This document shows, piece after piece, positions 44,130-53,315 of a stretch of DNA of 64,000 bases. Location: the NCBI RefSeq assembly GCF_009498455.1, contig NZ_CP045644.1, forward strand, positions 3,165,001-3,229,000. The letters run 5' to 3'. The stretch is from Variovorax paradoxus (GTDB lineage Bacteria; Pseudomonadota; Gammaproteobacteria; Burkholderiales; Burkholderiaceae_C). The stretch's first letter is position 1. Each line of letters opens with the position of its first letter. Under the pieces are notes generated by a model. It was not told the DNA's origin. It did no database searches and was given only the letters and a program-made list of their open reading frames with translations. The position numbers and the translations under genes are program-made.

Positions 44130-44170
44130 AAAAGCCCCGTTGCTATCGAGTTGATAGCAACGGGGCTTTT
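44130..44170 (-). terminator. Long perfect hairpin, terminator of tRNA-Thr
   Basis: Arms of 18 perfect base pairs (AAAAGCCCCGTTGCTATC and its complement) around a five-base loop GAGTT. It ends in T-runs on both strands. Four bases from the tRNA-Thr 3' end on the minus strand. Confidence 0.9.
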
Positions 44171-44173
44171 AAT

Positions 44174-44249
44174 TGGTGCCGGAGAGATGAATCGAACACC
44201 CGACCTTCTCATTACGAATGAGCTGCTCTACCGACTGAGCTACACCGGC
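44174..44249 (-). tRNA. tRNA-Thr (anticodon CGT)
   Basis: On the minus strand: acceptor GCCGGTG with CTCCGGC (one U-U mismatch), D arm GCTCAGTCGGTAGAGC, anticodon arm CTCATT-CGT-AATGAG, T arm GGGTG-TTCGATT-CATCT with wobble pairs, encoded ACCA end at 44174. Decodes ACG. Confidence 0.93.
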
Positions 44250-44274
44250 GAAGCCTCAGATTATAGCCAAGAAA

Positions 44275-45288
44275 TCAAGGCTTCTCGGCGTGGTACTGCG
44301 TCAAACGCTCCACTTCGTGACGCGAACCCAACATCACGCTCACGCGCTCGTGCAGTTTGGTGGGCTTCAGGTCGAGGATGCGCTGCTTGCCGTTGGTGGC
44401 GGCGCCGCCGGCCTGCTCGACGAGCCAGCTCATGGGGTTGGCCTCGTACATCAGGCGCAGCTTGCCGGCCTTTTCGGGCTCGCGCTTGTCCCACGGGTAC
44501 ATGAAGACGCCGCCGCGCATCAGGATGCGGTGCACGTCGGCCACCATGCTGGCAATCCAGCGCATGTTGAAGTCCTTGCCGCGCGGGCCTTCCTTGCCGG
44601 CCAGGCATTCGTCGATGTAGCGCTTCATGGGCTCGTCCCAGTGGCGCATGTTGCTCATGTTGATGGCAAATTCTTTCGTATCGGCCGGAATCTGGATGTC
44701 TTCCTGCGTGAGCACGAAGCTGCCTTGCTCGCGGTCGAGCGTGAACATGGCCACGCCGTTGCCCACGGTGAGCACCAGGGTGGTCTGCGGGCCGTAGATG
44801 CAGTAGCCGGCGGCCACTTGCTGGGTGCCGGGCTGCAGAAAGTCTGCTTCCTGCACGCCGGGGGTGTCGTCGGGCTTCTTCAGCACGCTGAAGATGGTGC
44901 CGATGCTCACGTTGACGTCGATGTTGCTGCTGCCGTCGAGCGGGTCGAACATCAAGAGGTATTCGCCCTGCGGGTAGCGGTTGGGCACCACGTGGATGGT
45001 TTCCATCTCTTCGCTGGCCATGGCCGCGAGGTGGCCGCCCCATTCGTTGGCTTCAATGAGCACTTCGTTGGCGATGATGTCCAGCTTCTTCTGGATCTCG
45101 CCCTGCACGTTCTCGCTCTCGGCGGTGCCGAGCACGCCACCCAGCGCGCCCTTGTTGACGGCCTGGCTGATGCTCTTGCAGGCGCGGGCGACCACTTCGA
45201 GCAACAGGCGCAGCTGGCCGGGAATGAGGCCGTCGGCGCGTTGCTGCTCGACGAGGTAGCGGGTGAAGGAGATTTTTTGTTGAGCCAT
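44275..45288 (-). CDS. fbp: Fructose-1,6-bisphosphatase class I
   Basis: 337 residues; hydrolyses fructose 1,6-bisphosphate for gluconeogenesis. Signatures are [18 protein letters not shown] (metal-site acidic residues), [21 protein letters not shown], and [15 protein letters not shown] and [10 protein letters not shown]. Start ATG at 45288 ([12 protein letters not shown]); longer frames upstream are not supported. Cytoplasmic tetramer by family. It ends 26 bases before tRNA-Thr, both on the minus strand. Confidence 0.97.
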   Translation of the reverse strand: MAQQKISFTRYLVEQQRADGLIPGQLRLLLEVVARACKSISQAVNKGALGGVLGTAESENVQGEIQKKLDIIANEVLIEANEWGGHLAAMASEEMETIHVVPNRYPQGEYLLMFDPLDGSSNIDVNVSIGTIFSVLKKPDDTPGVQEADFLQPGTQQVAAGYCIYGPQTTLVLTVGNGVAMFTLDREQGSFVLTQEDIQIPADTKEFAINMSNMRHWDEPMKRYIDECLAGKEGPRGKDFNMRWIASMVADVHRILMRGGVFMYPWDKREPEKAGKLRLMYEANPMSWLVEQAGGAATNGKQRILDLKPTKLHERVSVMLGSRHEVERLTQYHAEKP

Positions 45289-45365
45289 AGGTTTCTGCTT
45301 CCTGGATGGGATTCGGTTTGTCGGGTTCGACGTGACGTGTGTCGTGCGGGTGTGCGTGAGGCGCG

Positions 45366-46253
45366 TCAGTCGGCGTTGTTTTCGTCTTCGGGCCAGGGGG
45401 CGCCGAGGTCGTAGGCAATGCGCATCGCGATGTCGGCGGTCGCCTTGGTCAGCCCTGCCTGCAGCAGCTTGCCCTGGTCTGCCAGCCAGAGTGCGCGGCG
45501 GGTGCTGCGCTGGGTATTGGCGTCCTTGCCGCGCAGTTCCTGCTTGAGCGAAGGGCCGACGAGGTCCGCAAGGTTGACGGTCGAGCGATACGAATACTCG
45601 TGCCACAGCGTTCGCTTGTCGGGGGAGGCGATGCGCACGTTGGCGCGCACCACGGCTTCGTCCTCGTCATCGGACACGTTGGCCCAGCCTTCGACCACGG
45701 TCTGCGCGCTGTCGGGGTTGAGCGGGCTGCCCCTGAACATGCTGGAGGCAGGCTCGCGGTAGGTGGCGCCCTGGTAGTTGGGGCTGGTGCGCAATGCCTT
45801 TTCGAGGCGCGGGCTGAGCAGGGGCGCCAGCTCGTAGTTGCCCATCACCGCGAGGTAGAGGGTCGAGCGCGACTGGATCTCCTGCTGCAGCGAGTCCTGG
45901 TAGCTCTTGTTGGCCGCACCGGTCGCGCCGCCGAGGGCCATGGCGCCTAGGATGCCCACGCCGGGAATTGCCGCCATGCCGGCGCCGATGACGCGCATGC
46001 GCTTGAAGCTGGCGTCGGGGTCGCTTTCCACCTCGACGCCGATGCTCGGCACGACCACCTGCACGGTCGAGCCGGGCAGGGTGGTCAGTTGCGATTTCTT
46101 GATCCACGGCTGGCTCGTCGACCTGCCGCCGGGGCCCGCACAGCCGGCGAGCGCCGCGCAGAGCAGCAGCACCGTCGCCGTCAGTGCAAACGCCGGCCGC
46201 CGCTTGGGGCGGCGCAGCTCAATTGCCGGCGAGTGCACGCGTGACCACCTCAT
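45366..46253 (-). CDS. Uncharacterised lipoprotein
   Basis: 295 residues. Signal peptide with a basic start (RRPKRRP), a hydrophobic core and lipobox LAGC, so C38 would be the lipidated cysteine. A Gly/Ala hydrophobic stretch [24 protein letters not shown] at about 90-113 could be a membrane hairpin. The remaining domain has [13 protein letters not shown] and a late [11 protein letters not shown]. It overlaps the pepN stop by 35 bases, so the exact start is uncertain. Function unknown; probably outer-membrane anchored. Confidence 0.72.
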   Translation of the reverse strand: MRWSRVHSPAIELRRPKRRPAFALTATVLLLCAALAGCAGPGGRSTSQPWIKKSQLTTLPGSTVQVVVPSIGVEVESDPDASFKRMRVIGAGMAAIPGVGILGAMALGGATGAANKSYQDSLQQEIQSRSTLYLAVMGNYELAPLLSPRLEKALRTSPNYQGATYREPASSMFRGSPLNPDSAQTVVEGWANVSDDEDEAVVRANVRIASPDKRTLWHEYSYRSTVNLADLVGPSLKQELRGKDANTQRSTRRALWLADQGKLLQAGLTKATADIAMRIAYDLGAPWPEDENNAD

Positions 46254-48930
46254 GCGTGTCCTTGCTCAGGTCGGGCTTGGCAGCCACGCGGGCAATCGCT
46301 TCGCGTGCGGCGCTGCGGTACGGCTCGGCCAGCTTGCTCCAGCGGTCGAGCGCGCGCGCGAGGCGGGCGGCGACCTGGGGGTTGATGGCGTCGAGCTCGA
46401 TCACGCGGTCGCTCCAGAACACGTAGCCGGCTGCGTCGGCGCGGTGGAAGGCGCCGGGGTTGCCGCTGCAGTAGCTGAAGATCACGCTGCGCGCGCGGTT
46501 GGGGTTCTTCAGCGAGAAGTCGGGGTGCTTCATGAGCTGCTTCACCAGCGGCAGGATGTCGCCGCCGCGGTCGCTGGCGCCGGCCTGCAGCGAGAACCAC
46601 TTGTCGATGACCAGCGCCTCGTCCTTGAACATGGCGTGGAAGCGCGCGAGCGCCTGCGCCGCCAGGGTGTGGCCCGACGACACGAGGGCGTTGAGCGCGT
46701 TGAAGCGGTCGGTCATGTTGCCCGCGTCCTTGAAGCGCTGCAGGGTCTTGCCCGGCCACACGGTGTCGCCCGAGGCGCGCGCCGCCAGGCACAGGAAGTT
46801 GAGCGCCATGCCGGCCAGCGCGCGGCGGCCCGACGAGGTCGGGTCGGGCGTGTAGGCGCCGGTGTCGTGGTTGGCTTCGTACACCTGCTCCCAGTCGGCA
46901 AAGAGGGCCGTGGCGAGCTGGGCGCGCATGGCTTCGCGCACGAGGTGCACGCGCTGCGGATCGACCACGTCGAGCTGCTCGGCGATGTAGGTTTCCGACG
47001 GCAGCGTGAGCACCAGTTCCTTGAAGGCGGCGTCGAGCTGCGGGTGGCGCAGCACGCTGCGCATGGCGTCGAGGTAGGCGTCGTTCAGCACCGGCGTGGT
47101 GTCGGTGGCGTTGGCGGCAATGGCTTGCAGCGCGGCGCGCAGACCCAGGCGCTGGCCGGCTTCCCAGCGGTTGAACGGGTCGGGGTCGTTGGCCAGCAGG
47201 GTGAGCAGCTGGGCGTCGGTGTACGCAAAGTCGAGAATCACCGGCGCGCTGAAGCCGCGCAAGATCGACGGCACGGGCTCGGCGTCCAGGCCCACGAAGG
47301 TGATCTGCTCGCCGGCGCGTGACAGCACGATGGTGCGGGTGCCGCGTGCGACATCGCTCTCGCCGTCGAGCTGCATGGGCAGTTCGCGGCCGGTGGCGGC
47401 GTCGAGCAGGCCGATGTTCATCGGAATGACGAAGGGTTCTTTTGTCTGCTGGCCCGGCGTGGGCGGGCAGCTTTGCACCACGCTCAGGGTGTAGCTGCGG
47501 TTCTGCGCGTCATACACGCCGTGCGCGGCCAGGCGGGGCGTGCCGGCCTGGCTGTACCAGCGCTTGAACTGGGGCAGCAGGCGGGCCAGTTCGGAGTCGG
47601 GGTTGGCGTCGGCAATGGCCTGGGCGAAGTCGTCGCAGGTCACGGCCTGGCCGTCGTGGCGCTCGAAGTACAGGGTGATGCCCTTTTCGAAGCCCTGGCG
47701 GCCGACCAGCGTCTGCATCATGCGAACGACCTCGGCACCCTTTTCGTAGATGGTGACGGTGTAGAAGTTGCTGATCTCGATGTAGCTGTCGGGCCGCACC
47801 GGGTGGGCCATGGGGCCGGCGTCTTCGGGGAATTGGGCGGTGCGCAGCACGCGCACGTCTTCGATGCGCTTCACTGCGCGGGCCGAGGCGTCGGCGCACA
47901 GGTCCTGGCTGAACTCCTGGTCGCGGAAGACGGTGAGGCCTTCTTTCAGCGACAGCTGGAACCAGTCGCGGCAGGTCACGCGGTCGCCGCTCCAGTTGTG
48001 GAAGTACTCGTGGCCGACCACGCTTTCGATGTTGCTGTAGTCGGCGTCGGTGGCGGTGGCCTGGTTGGCCAGAACGTACTTCGTGTTGAAGATGTTCAGG
48101 CCCTTGTTCTCCATGGCGCCCATGTTGAAGTCGCTGGTGGCCACGATCATGAAGCGGTCGAGGTCCAGCGGCAGGCCGAAGCGGGCTTCGTCCCACAGCA
48201 CGGAGTTGACGAGCGAGTTCATGGCGTGCTCGGTCTTGTCGAGGTCGCCGGCGCGCACGTACACCTGCAGCAGATGCTCCTTGCCGTTGCGCGCCTTGAT
48301 GCGCTGCTCGCGCGCCACGAGCTTGCCCGCCACCAGGGCGAACAGGTAGCTGGGTTTCTTGAAGGGGTCGACCCACTTGGCGAAGTGGCGGCCCTCGGGC
48401 AGCTCGCCCTGGTCGACGAGGTTGCCGTTCGACAGCAGCACCGGGTACGCGGCCTTGCTGGCGCGCAGCGTCACGGTGTACATCGCCATCACGTCGGGAC
48501 GGTCGAGGAAGTAGGTGATGCGGCGGAAGCCCTCGGCCTCGCACTGCGTGAAGAAGGTGTCTTCGCTCACGAACAGGCCCATCAGCTTGGTGTTCTTGAT
48601 GGGGCAGCAGGTGGTGAAGAGTTCGAGCTCGAAGGCCCCTTCTTCCGCGGACGGCAGGCCGTCCAGGACGAGTTGGTCGCCTTCCATGCGGAACGAGGCG
48701 CCCTGGCCGTTCACGAGCACGCGCGCCAGGTTGAGTTCGTCGCCGTCCAGGCGCAGCGGCTGGGCCGGCACCTCGGGGTTGCGGCGCAGCTGCATGCGGT
48801 TGAGCACGCGGGTCTTGGCGGGGTCGAGGTCGAAGGTCAGGTCGACGGTGTCGATCCAGAACGCCGGCGCGGCATAGTCTTCGCGTCGGATGGCAATGGG
48901 TTGCCCTTGGGCGTCACGCTGAAGCAGCAT
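46219..48930 (-). CDS. pepN: Aminopeptidase N
   Basis: 903-residue M1 zinc aminopeptidase. Landmarks: GAMENKGLNIFN (substrate amino-terminus site) and HEYFHNWSGDRV with the downstream E ligand; the C-terminal ERAP1-like domain completes it. Length matches E. coli PepN (870) plus some. It removes N-terminal residues from peptides in the cytoplasm. It overlaps the HAD gene upstream by 17 bases and the lipoprotein downstream. Confidence 0.97.
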   Translation of the reverse strand: MLLQRDAQGQPIAIRREDYAAPAFWIDTVDLTFDLDPAKTRVLNRMQLRRNPEVPAQPLRLDGDELNLARVLVNGQGASFRMEGDQLVLDGLPSAEEGAFELELFTTCCPIKNTKLMGLFVSEDTFFTQCEAEGFRRITYFLDRPDVMAMYTVTLRASKAAYPVLLSNGNLVDQGELPEGRHFAKWVDPFKKPSYLFALVAGKLVAREQRIKARNGKEHLLQVYVRAGDLDKTEHAMNSLVNSVLWDEARFGLPLDLDRFMIVATSDFNMGAMENKGLNIFNTKYVLANQATATDADYSNIESVVGHEYFHNWSGDRVTCRDWFQLSLKEGLTVFRDQEFSQDLCADASARAVKRIEDVRVLRTAQFPEDAGPMAHPVRPDSYIEISNFYTVTIYEKGAEVVRMMQTLVGRQGFEKGITLYFERHDGQAVTCDDFAQAIADANPDSELARLLPQFKRWYSQAGTPRLAAHGVYDAQNRSYTLSVVQSCPPTPGQQTKEPFVIPMNIGLLDAATGRELPMQLDGESDVARGTRTIVLSRAGEQITFVGLDAEPVPSILRGFSAPVILDFAYTDAQLLTLLANDPDPFNRWEAGQRLGLRAALQAIAANATDTTPVLNDAYLDAMRSVLRHPQLDAAFKELVLTLPSETYIAEQLDVVDPQRVHLVREAMRAQLATALFADWEQVYEANHDTGAYTPDPTSSGRRALAGMALNFLCLAARASGDTVWPGKTLQRFKDAGNMTDRFNALNALVSSGHTLAAQALARFHAMFKDEALVIDKWFSLQAGASDRGGDILPLVKQLMKHPDFSLKNPNRARSVIFSYCSGNPGAFHRADAAGYVFWSDRVIELDAINPQVAARLARALDRWSKLAEPYRSAAREAIARVAAKPDLSKDTHEVVTRALAGN

Positions 48931-49603
48931 CGAGGGTCTCCAGAAAATTCGAATGGGCCAGTTCGTTGTAGTCGCGAACGGCGGCGATCACGTGGGGGCC
49001 GGCCAGCTCGGCGGCCGTATGGGTGCTGCACACGGCCACGGCGCGCATGCCGCCGCGGCGGGCCGCTTCGATGCCGAAGGGCGCGTCTTCAAAGACGATG
49101 CAGCGTTCGGGCGCCACGCCGATGCGGCGCGCGGCTTCCAGAAAGATCGCGGGCGTGGGCTTGCCCGAAAAGCCTTCGTCGCCACCGACGATGGCCAGCG
49201 GCAGCGGGTCCATCTTCAGGCGCGACATGGCGAACGCGATGTTGTGCCTGTCGCCGGCCGTGCCCACCGCCACCTTCAGGCCGCGTGCCACCGCGGCCTT
49301 GGCGAAGGCGGTGAAGCCCGCCACCTCGGTGAAGTTGTCGTGGAAGAGCTCGCGGTAGATCTCTTCCTTCTCGTGCACCATGGCCTGGCACTCGGCATCG
49401 GAGAGGTCGCGCTCGAACAGCTCACGCATGCTCTCGGTGCCGGTGCGGCCCGTGGTGCGCGCAAGAATTTCGCTCACGTCGAGCTTCACGCCGTGGCGCT
49501 CCGCGAACGTTACCCACGACCGCGCATGCCAGGGCATGGAGTCGATCATGGTGCCGTCCATGTCGAAGATCAGGGCTTCGACCCTGCCGGTGTTCAGGCT
49601 CAT
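48914..49603 (-). CDS. HAD-superfamily hydrolase, beta-phosphoglucomutase-like
   Basis: 229 residues. Motif I FDMDGTMIDS with the nucleophile Asp, cap domain helices, motif II VGTAG, motif III-IV FEDAPFGIEAARRGGM. Close to sugar-phosphate phosphatases and beta-phosphoglucomutases. Substrate unknown. It lies between prfB and pepN on the same strand with 3-base and overlapping junctions. Confidence 0.88.
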   Translation of the reverse strand: MSLNTGRVEALIFDMDGTMIDSMPWHARSWVTFAERHGVKLDVSEILARTTGRTGTESMRELFERDLSDAECQAMVHEKEEIYRELFHDNFTEVAGFTAFAKAAVARGLKVAVGTAGDRHNIAFAMSRLKMDPLPLAIVGGDEGFSGKPTPAIFLEAARRIGVAPERCIVFEDAPFGIEAARRGGMRAVAVCSTHTAAELAGPHVIAAVRDYNELAHSNFLETLDAASA

Positions 49604-49606
49604 CGA

Positions 49607-50711
49607 TCAGACGCCTTGCTTGAGCGACGCTTCAATGAACACGTCGAGGTCGCCGTCGAGCACCTTCTGCGTGGCCGAGACTTCGACGTTGGTGCGCAGG
49701 TCCTTGATGCGGCTGTTGTCCAGCACGTAGCTGCGGATCTGGTGGCCCCAGCCCACGTCGGTCTTGCTGTCCTCGAGCTTTTGCTGCTCTTCCTGGCGCT
49801 TGCGCATCTCGTGGTCGTACAGGCGCGAGCGCAGGCGCTTCCACGCCACGTCGCGGTTGCTGTGCTGGCTGCGGCCGTCCTGGCACTGCACCACGATGCC
49901 GGTCGGGATGTGCGTCAGGCGCACGGCCGAGTCGGTCTTGTTGATGTGCTGGCCGCCGGCGCCCGAGGCGCGGAAGGTGTCGGTGCGCACGTCCGAAGGG
50001 TTGATGTCGATCTCGATCGAGTCATCGATTTCGGGGTACACGAAGATCGAGGCGAAGCTGGTGTGGCGACCGCCCGACGAGTCGAACGGCGACTTGCGCA
50101 CCAGGCGGTGCACGCCGGTCTCGGTGCGCAGCAGGCCGAAGGCGTAGTCGCCCTCGACCTTGATGGTCGCGCCCTTGATGCCAGCGGTGTCGCCGGGGGT
50201 TTCGTCTTCGATCTGCGTCTTGAAGCCCTTGCGCTCGGCGTACTTCAGGTACTGGCGCAGCAGCATGCTGGCCCAGTCGCAGGCCTCGGTGCCACCGGCG
50301 CCGGCCTGGATGTCGACAAAGGCGTTCAGCGGGTCGGCCGGGTTGTTGAACATCCGGCGGAATTCGAGCTGCTTGATGTCGGCTTCGAGCGTGGCGGCGT
50401 CATCGGCAATGGCCTGCAGGCCGTCCATGTCGCCGTCAGCCTTCGACATTTCGAAGAGCTCGGTGTTGTCCGACAGCCCGTTGGTGAGCCGGTCGAGCGT
50501 GACGACCACGTCGTCGAGCGACTTCTTCTCTTTGCCCAGTTCCTGGGCCTTTTTCGGGTCGTTCCAGACGTTCGGGTCTTCGAGCGATGCGTTGACTGTC
50601 CTCAGTCGTTCAGCTTTGGCATCGTAGTCAAAGATACCTCCGTAAATCGACCGTACGGACGCTCAGGTCCGCGAGCATTGCGTCGATTTGGTTGATCTGT
50701 TCTGCGTCCAT
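49607..50711 (-). CDS. prfB: Peptide chain release factor 2 with programmed +1 frameshift
   Basis: RF2 recognises UGA and UAA. SPF tripeptide in [18 protein letters not shown] and GGQ in [11 protein letters not shown] are visible. The coding region begins at the ATG at 50711 ([12 protein letters not shown]...) and is read for 27 codons to CUU, then shifts +1 over UGA-C (50627-50633). A GGAGG on the mRNA (complement of 50637-50641) lies just ahead, as in the E. coli site. With the shift the protein is 367 residues, the usual length. Autoregulation: high RF2 terminates at the UGA, low RF2 allows shifting. Confidence 0.97.
50627..50641 (-). promoter_or_regulatory. RF2 programmed +1 frameshift site
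   Basis: The mRNA reads GGAGG-UAU-CUU-UGA-C, Shine-Dalgarno-like element three bases ahead of the slippery CUU and the in-frame UGA. It decides the translation of prfB. Confidence 0.96.
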
Positions 50712-50850
50712 GGGGTGTCCTGACTGTGTGAGGTTGGTGTTCGGGGGAACCCGTCATTTTCTCACGGGCGGAAAACGGTCCCGAACACGGTGTTATTGAT
50801 TGAGCGGAAAGTCGGCGGGACCCCGGTGGGAGGTCCTCCCGGCGAGAGCC

Positions 50851-52059
50851 TTACTCCAGGACCGCAGCGGCCGCTTCGGGGTACAGGTTCGGGAACAGGA
50901 TGCTCAGCGAGGCGAGCGGGAAACCGATGCTCAGTTCTGCGCGATGACCGTCGCTCTTCAAGAGCCCATCCTTGAGGAATCGCGAGATCACCTTTCGGCC
51001 TGTTCGCTCTTCCAGCCCGGTCATCCGGATGAATTCCCCGCGCGACACGGACCCGACGGCTGCGACCGTGTGCAGCGGAAGCAGGGCCTCCTCCCGGTAT
51101 TCCGTGATGCCATCGGTGGCGCCGCGCACCAGCAAGTAGGCGCGCATGCGGTCCTTGAGCTTGGAGAGGTCGAGCATCGATGCCATGAAGTCGACCTGGT
51201 CCTCGCACAGATCCAGGAAGTAGTGGCACCACGCCCAAAGCATTTTTTCGCTCAGGTTTCCGCGGCCGTCCAGGTCTCCTTGCCTGGCGCTGTCGGCGTT
51301 GTCCAGCGTCTCGTAGTAGCGCTCACGATCGCGCGCCAGCCCGCGATTGGCAGACCACAGCCCGCCGCTGATCAGATGCAAGGCGCAGTGCGTCTGGAGC
51401 CTGACAGCGCGCCCATTGCCGTCTTCGAAGGGATGCGTCCAGGCCATTCTGTGGTGCGCCGCAGCGACCGTGTAGATCACGGCGTCGACCCCCTTGAGGC
51501 GGCCGTAGACATCGTCCATCCGCTTCAGGAATTGCGGAATCGACGCCGATGTCGGCGGTTGGTGCCGTCCCACCGCAACGTCGTGCGTGCGCAGGGCGCC
51601 CGGAATGATGATCCGGCCGTCGTCGGTCAGGCGATCTGATTCTGGGAGGCGGCTGTACAGGCTCTCGTGCGCGTGTTTGAGGAAACCGCTGCTCAGCGCA
51701 CCGGCTTCGGTGGCGACGATTCCTTCCAGTTCTCGCTCGGCTTCGATATGCGCCAGTGCGACACGCTGGCGCTTGGCCACATCGGGCTTGTCCGAGAAGT
51801 CTTCCTTCAGCGCGCGCTCGATGTTCACGGGGTGGGTGCTTTGCCCCTCGATGCGGTTCGAGTAATACGAGTTCATCGACCGCACGATCTCGCGCAAGGC
51901 AGCGCGCGCTTGTGGACTCGCGGCGCTTTTCAGCGCAGACGATTTCTCGAATATCCGGCGCGTGGTCTCACCCAGTTCTCCGAGGTCTTGCGTGGGTAGC
52001 AGGGGCTCGAACTGATGGGGTTGGTCATAGACCTGCAAGGACTTCGATTTTTCGGACAT
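50851..52059 (-). CDS. Fic family protein (AMPylase)
   Basis: 402 residues. Active-site motif HPFEDGNGR at 209-217. An inhibitory helix motif S67-N-R-I-E71-G72 precedes it, as in class II Fic proteins with N-terminal autoinhibition. The C-terminal part (about 310-390) reads as a winged helix (RGEFIRMTGLEERTGRKVISRFLKDGLL). ATG at 52059 is preferred over a TTG at 52107. It would AMPylate or otherwise modify a target protein; the target is not evident. Neighbours give no toxin partner. Confidence 0.9.
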   Translation of the reverse strand: MSEKSKSLQVYDQPHQFEPLLPTQDLGELGETTRRIFEKSSALKSAASPQARAALREIVRSMNSYYSNRIEGQSTHPVNIERALKEDFSDKPDVAKRQRVALAHIEAERELEGIVATEAGALSSGFLKHAHESLYSRLPESDRLTDDGRIIIPGALRTHDVAVGRHQPPTSASIPQFLKRMDDVYGRLKGVDAVIYTVAAAHHRMAWTHPFEDGNGRAVRLQTHCALHLISGGLWSANRGLARDRERYYETLDNADSARQGDLDGRGNLSEKMLWAWCHYFLDLCEDQVDFMASMLDLSKLKDRMRAYLLVRGATDGITEYREEALLPLHTVAAVGSVSRGEFIRMTGLEERTGRKVISRFLKDGLLKSDGHRAELSIGFPLASLSILFPNLYPEAAAAVLE

Positions 52060-52201
52060 GGATTCCGGTTGAAATTTATCGAAGTCTAGGTTGAAAGTGT
52101 TTTCCAATCAAATAGTTATGAGCTCTTAATGCTGGATGAATTTCCGGTTCAGATTCTGGTTTGCTTGCCGCTAGTCGAATGTCCCCGTGGTCGATAGACG
52201 C

Positions 52202-52240
52202 AAAAAAGCCCCCGGTGCGCGACGCGTGCGCACCGGGGGC
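52202..52240 (-). terminator. Terminator of the metQ gene at 52264
   Basis: On the minus strand the stem GCCCCCGGTGCGC pairs with GCGCACCGGGGGC across a seven-base loop and is followed by six T. It lies just downstream of the metQ stop and may also stop transcription of the Fic gene region. Confidence 0.9.
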
Positions 52241-52263
52241 CAGAGGGGAAATCTACCTGCCGA

Positions 52264-53079
52264 TCAGAACGCCGGAATCAACGCCCCCTTGAACTGCGTC
52301 TCGATGAAGCTGCGCACCTCCGGCGACTGGTAGGCCGCCACGAGGCGCTTGGCCCAGGGCTTGTCCTTGTCGGCGCGGCGCACGGCGATCAGGTTGGCGT
52401 AGGGGCTCTGGGCCGATTCCTTGATGACGGCGTCTTTGCCGAACGACAGGCCGGCCTTCTCGGCGTAGTCGTTGTTGATGGCCGAAATGGTCAGGTCGTC
52501 GAGCGAGCGCGGCAGCTGGGCGGCGTCCAGCGACACCAGCTTGAGCTTCTTGGGGTTGGTCACCACGTCCAGCGGCGTGGCGTTGTTGTTCTTCACGGCC
52601 TCGGGCTTGAGGGTGATGAGCTTGGCCTGTTGCAGCAGCAGCAGGGCGCGGTTGCCGTTCGACGGGTCGTTCTGGATGCCGACCGAAGCGCCGTCGGCCA
52701 GCTGGTCGATCGACTTGAGCTTGCGCGAGTAGAAGCCCAGCGGCGCGGTGATGGTCAGGCCCACGGGCACGAGGTCGAAGCCGCGCGCCTTGATCTGGTT
52801 GTCCAGGAAGGGCTGGTGCTGGAAGGCGTTGGCGTCGAGGTCGCCGGCGGCCAGCGCCGCGTTGGGCAGCTGGTAGTCGTTGAACACCACGACCTGGACG
52901 GTCAGGCCGTCCTTGGCGGCGACCTTCTTGACCACCTCGAACACCTGCTCGGCGCTGCCGACGGAAATGCCGACCTTGACGGTGTTCTTGTTGCCCTGTG
53001 CGAAGGCGGCGCTGCCGGTGAAAAGGGCCGTGGCCAGGGTGGCGAGCACGAGGCTGCGGCGGCGGAAAGTGGAATGCAT
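52264..53079 (-). CDS. metQ: MetQ/NlpA-type ABC substrate-binding protein (1 of 3)
   Basis: 271 residues. Signal peptide (RRRSLVLATLATALFTGSAAFAQ) without a clear lipobox, then KVGISVGSAEQVFEVVKKVAAKDG and the NlpA signature NAFQHQPFLDNQIKARG. Binds methionine or a related sulfur compound in the periplasm. The ATG at 53079 is chosen for the signal peptide; longer frames are noncoding. It is divergent from metN across a 236-base AT-rich region. Confidence 0.88.
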   Translation of the reverse strand: MHSTFRRRSLVLATLATALFTGSAAFAQGNKNTVKVGISVGSAEQVFEVVKKVAAKDGLTVQVVVFNDYQLPNAALAAGDLDANAFQHQPFLDNQIKARGFDLVPVGLTITAPLGFYSRKLKSIDQLADGASVGIQNDPSNGNRALLLLQQAKLITLKPEAVKNNNATPLDVVTNPKKLKLVSLDAAQLPRSLDDLTISAINNDYAEKAGLSFGKDAVIKESAQSPYANLIAVRRADKDKPWAKRLVAAYQSPEVRSFIETQFKGALIPAF

Positions 53080-53153
53080 GGTGGCGCGAAATCGAAAGAA
53101 ATGAAGGCGCCGAATGTGGCATTGCCGCCGCAGATCGAGAACGAACCAATCCT

Positions 53154-53165
53154 CATATCGATATG
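53154..53165. promoter_or_regulatory. 12-bp palindrome in the metQ/metN divergent region
   Basis: CATATCGATATG is a perfect 12-base palindrome in the 236-base region between divergent metQ and metN. About 20-40 bases further lies a less exact CTTAT...ATAAG dyad. A regulator of sulfur metabolism might bind here; this is inference. Confidence 0.4.
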
Positions 53166-53315
53166 GCATCCACTCGACTTATGTGGTCTTTCTTATCTGA
53201 TTTTTCATATAAGCACGAGCCGATTTGTTCGTTCCCTTTCGGTCTCTTTCTTTACATACTCGGCACCTTTTTGCGAACCTGCGCGATCGCGCCCTTGCGG
53301 CCCGCGCCTTCTTTC

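Noticed and set aside
41662..44249. Integrated element with attachment sites at tRNA-Thr
   Set aside because: No integrase gene and no direct repeat of the tRNA 3' end found by eye in the interval; island status remains only a composition argument.
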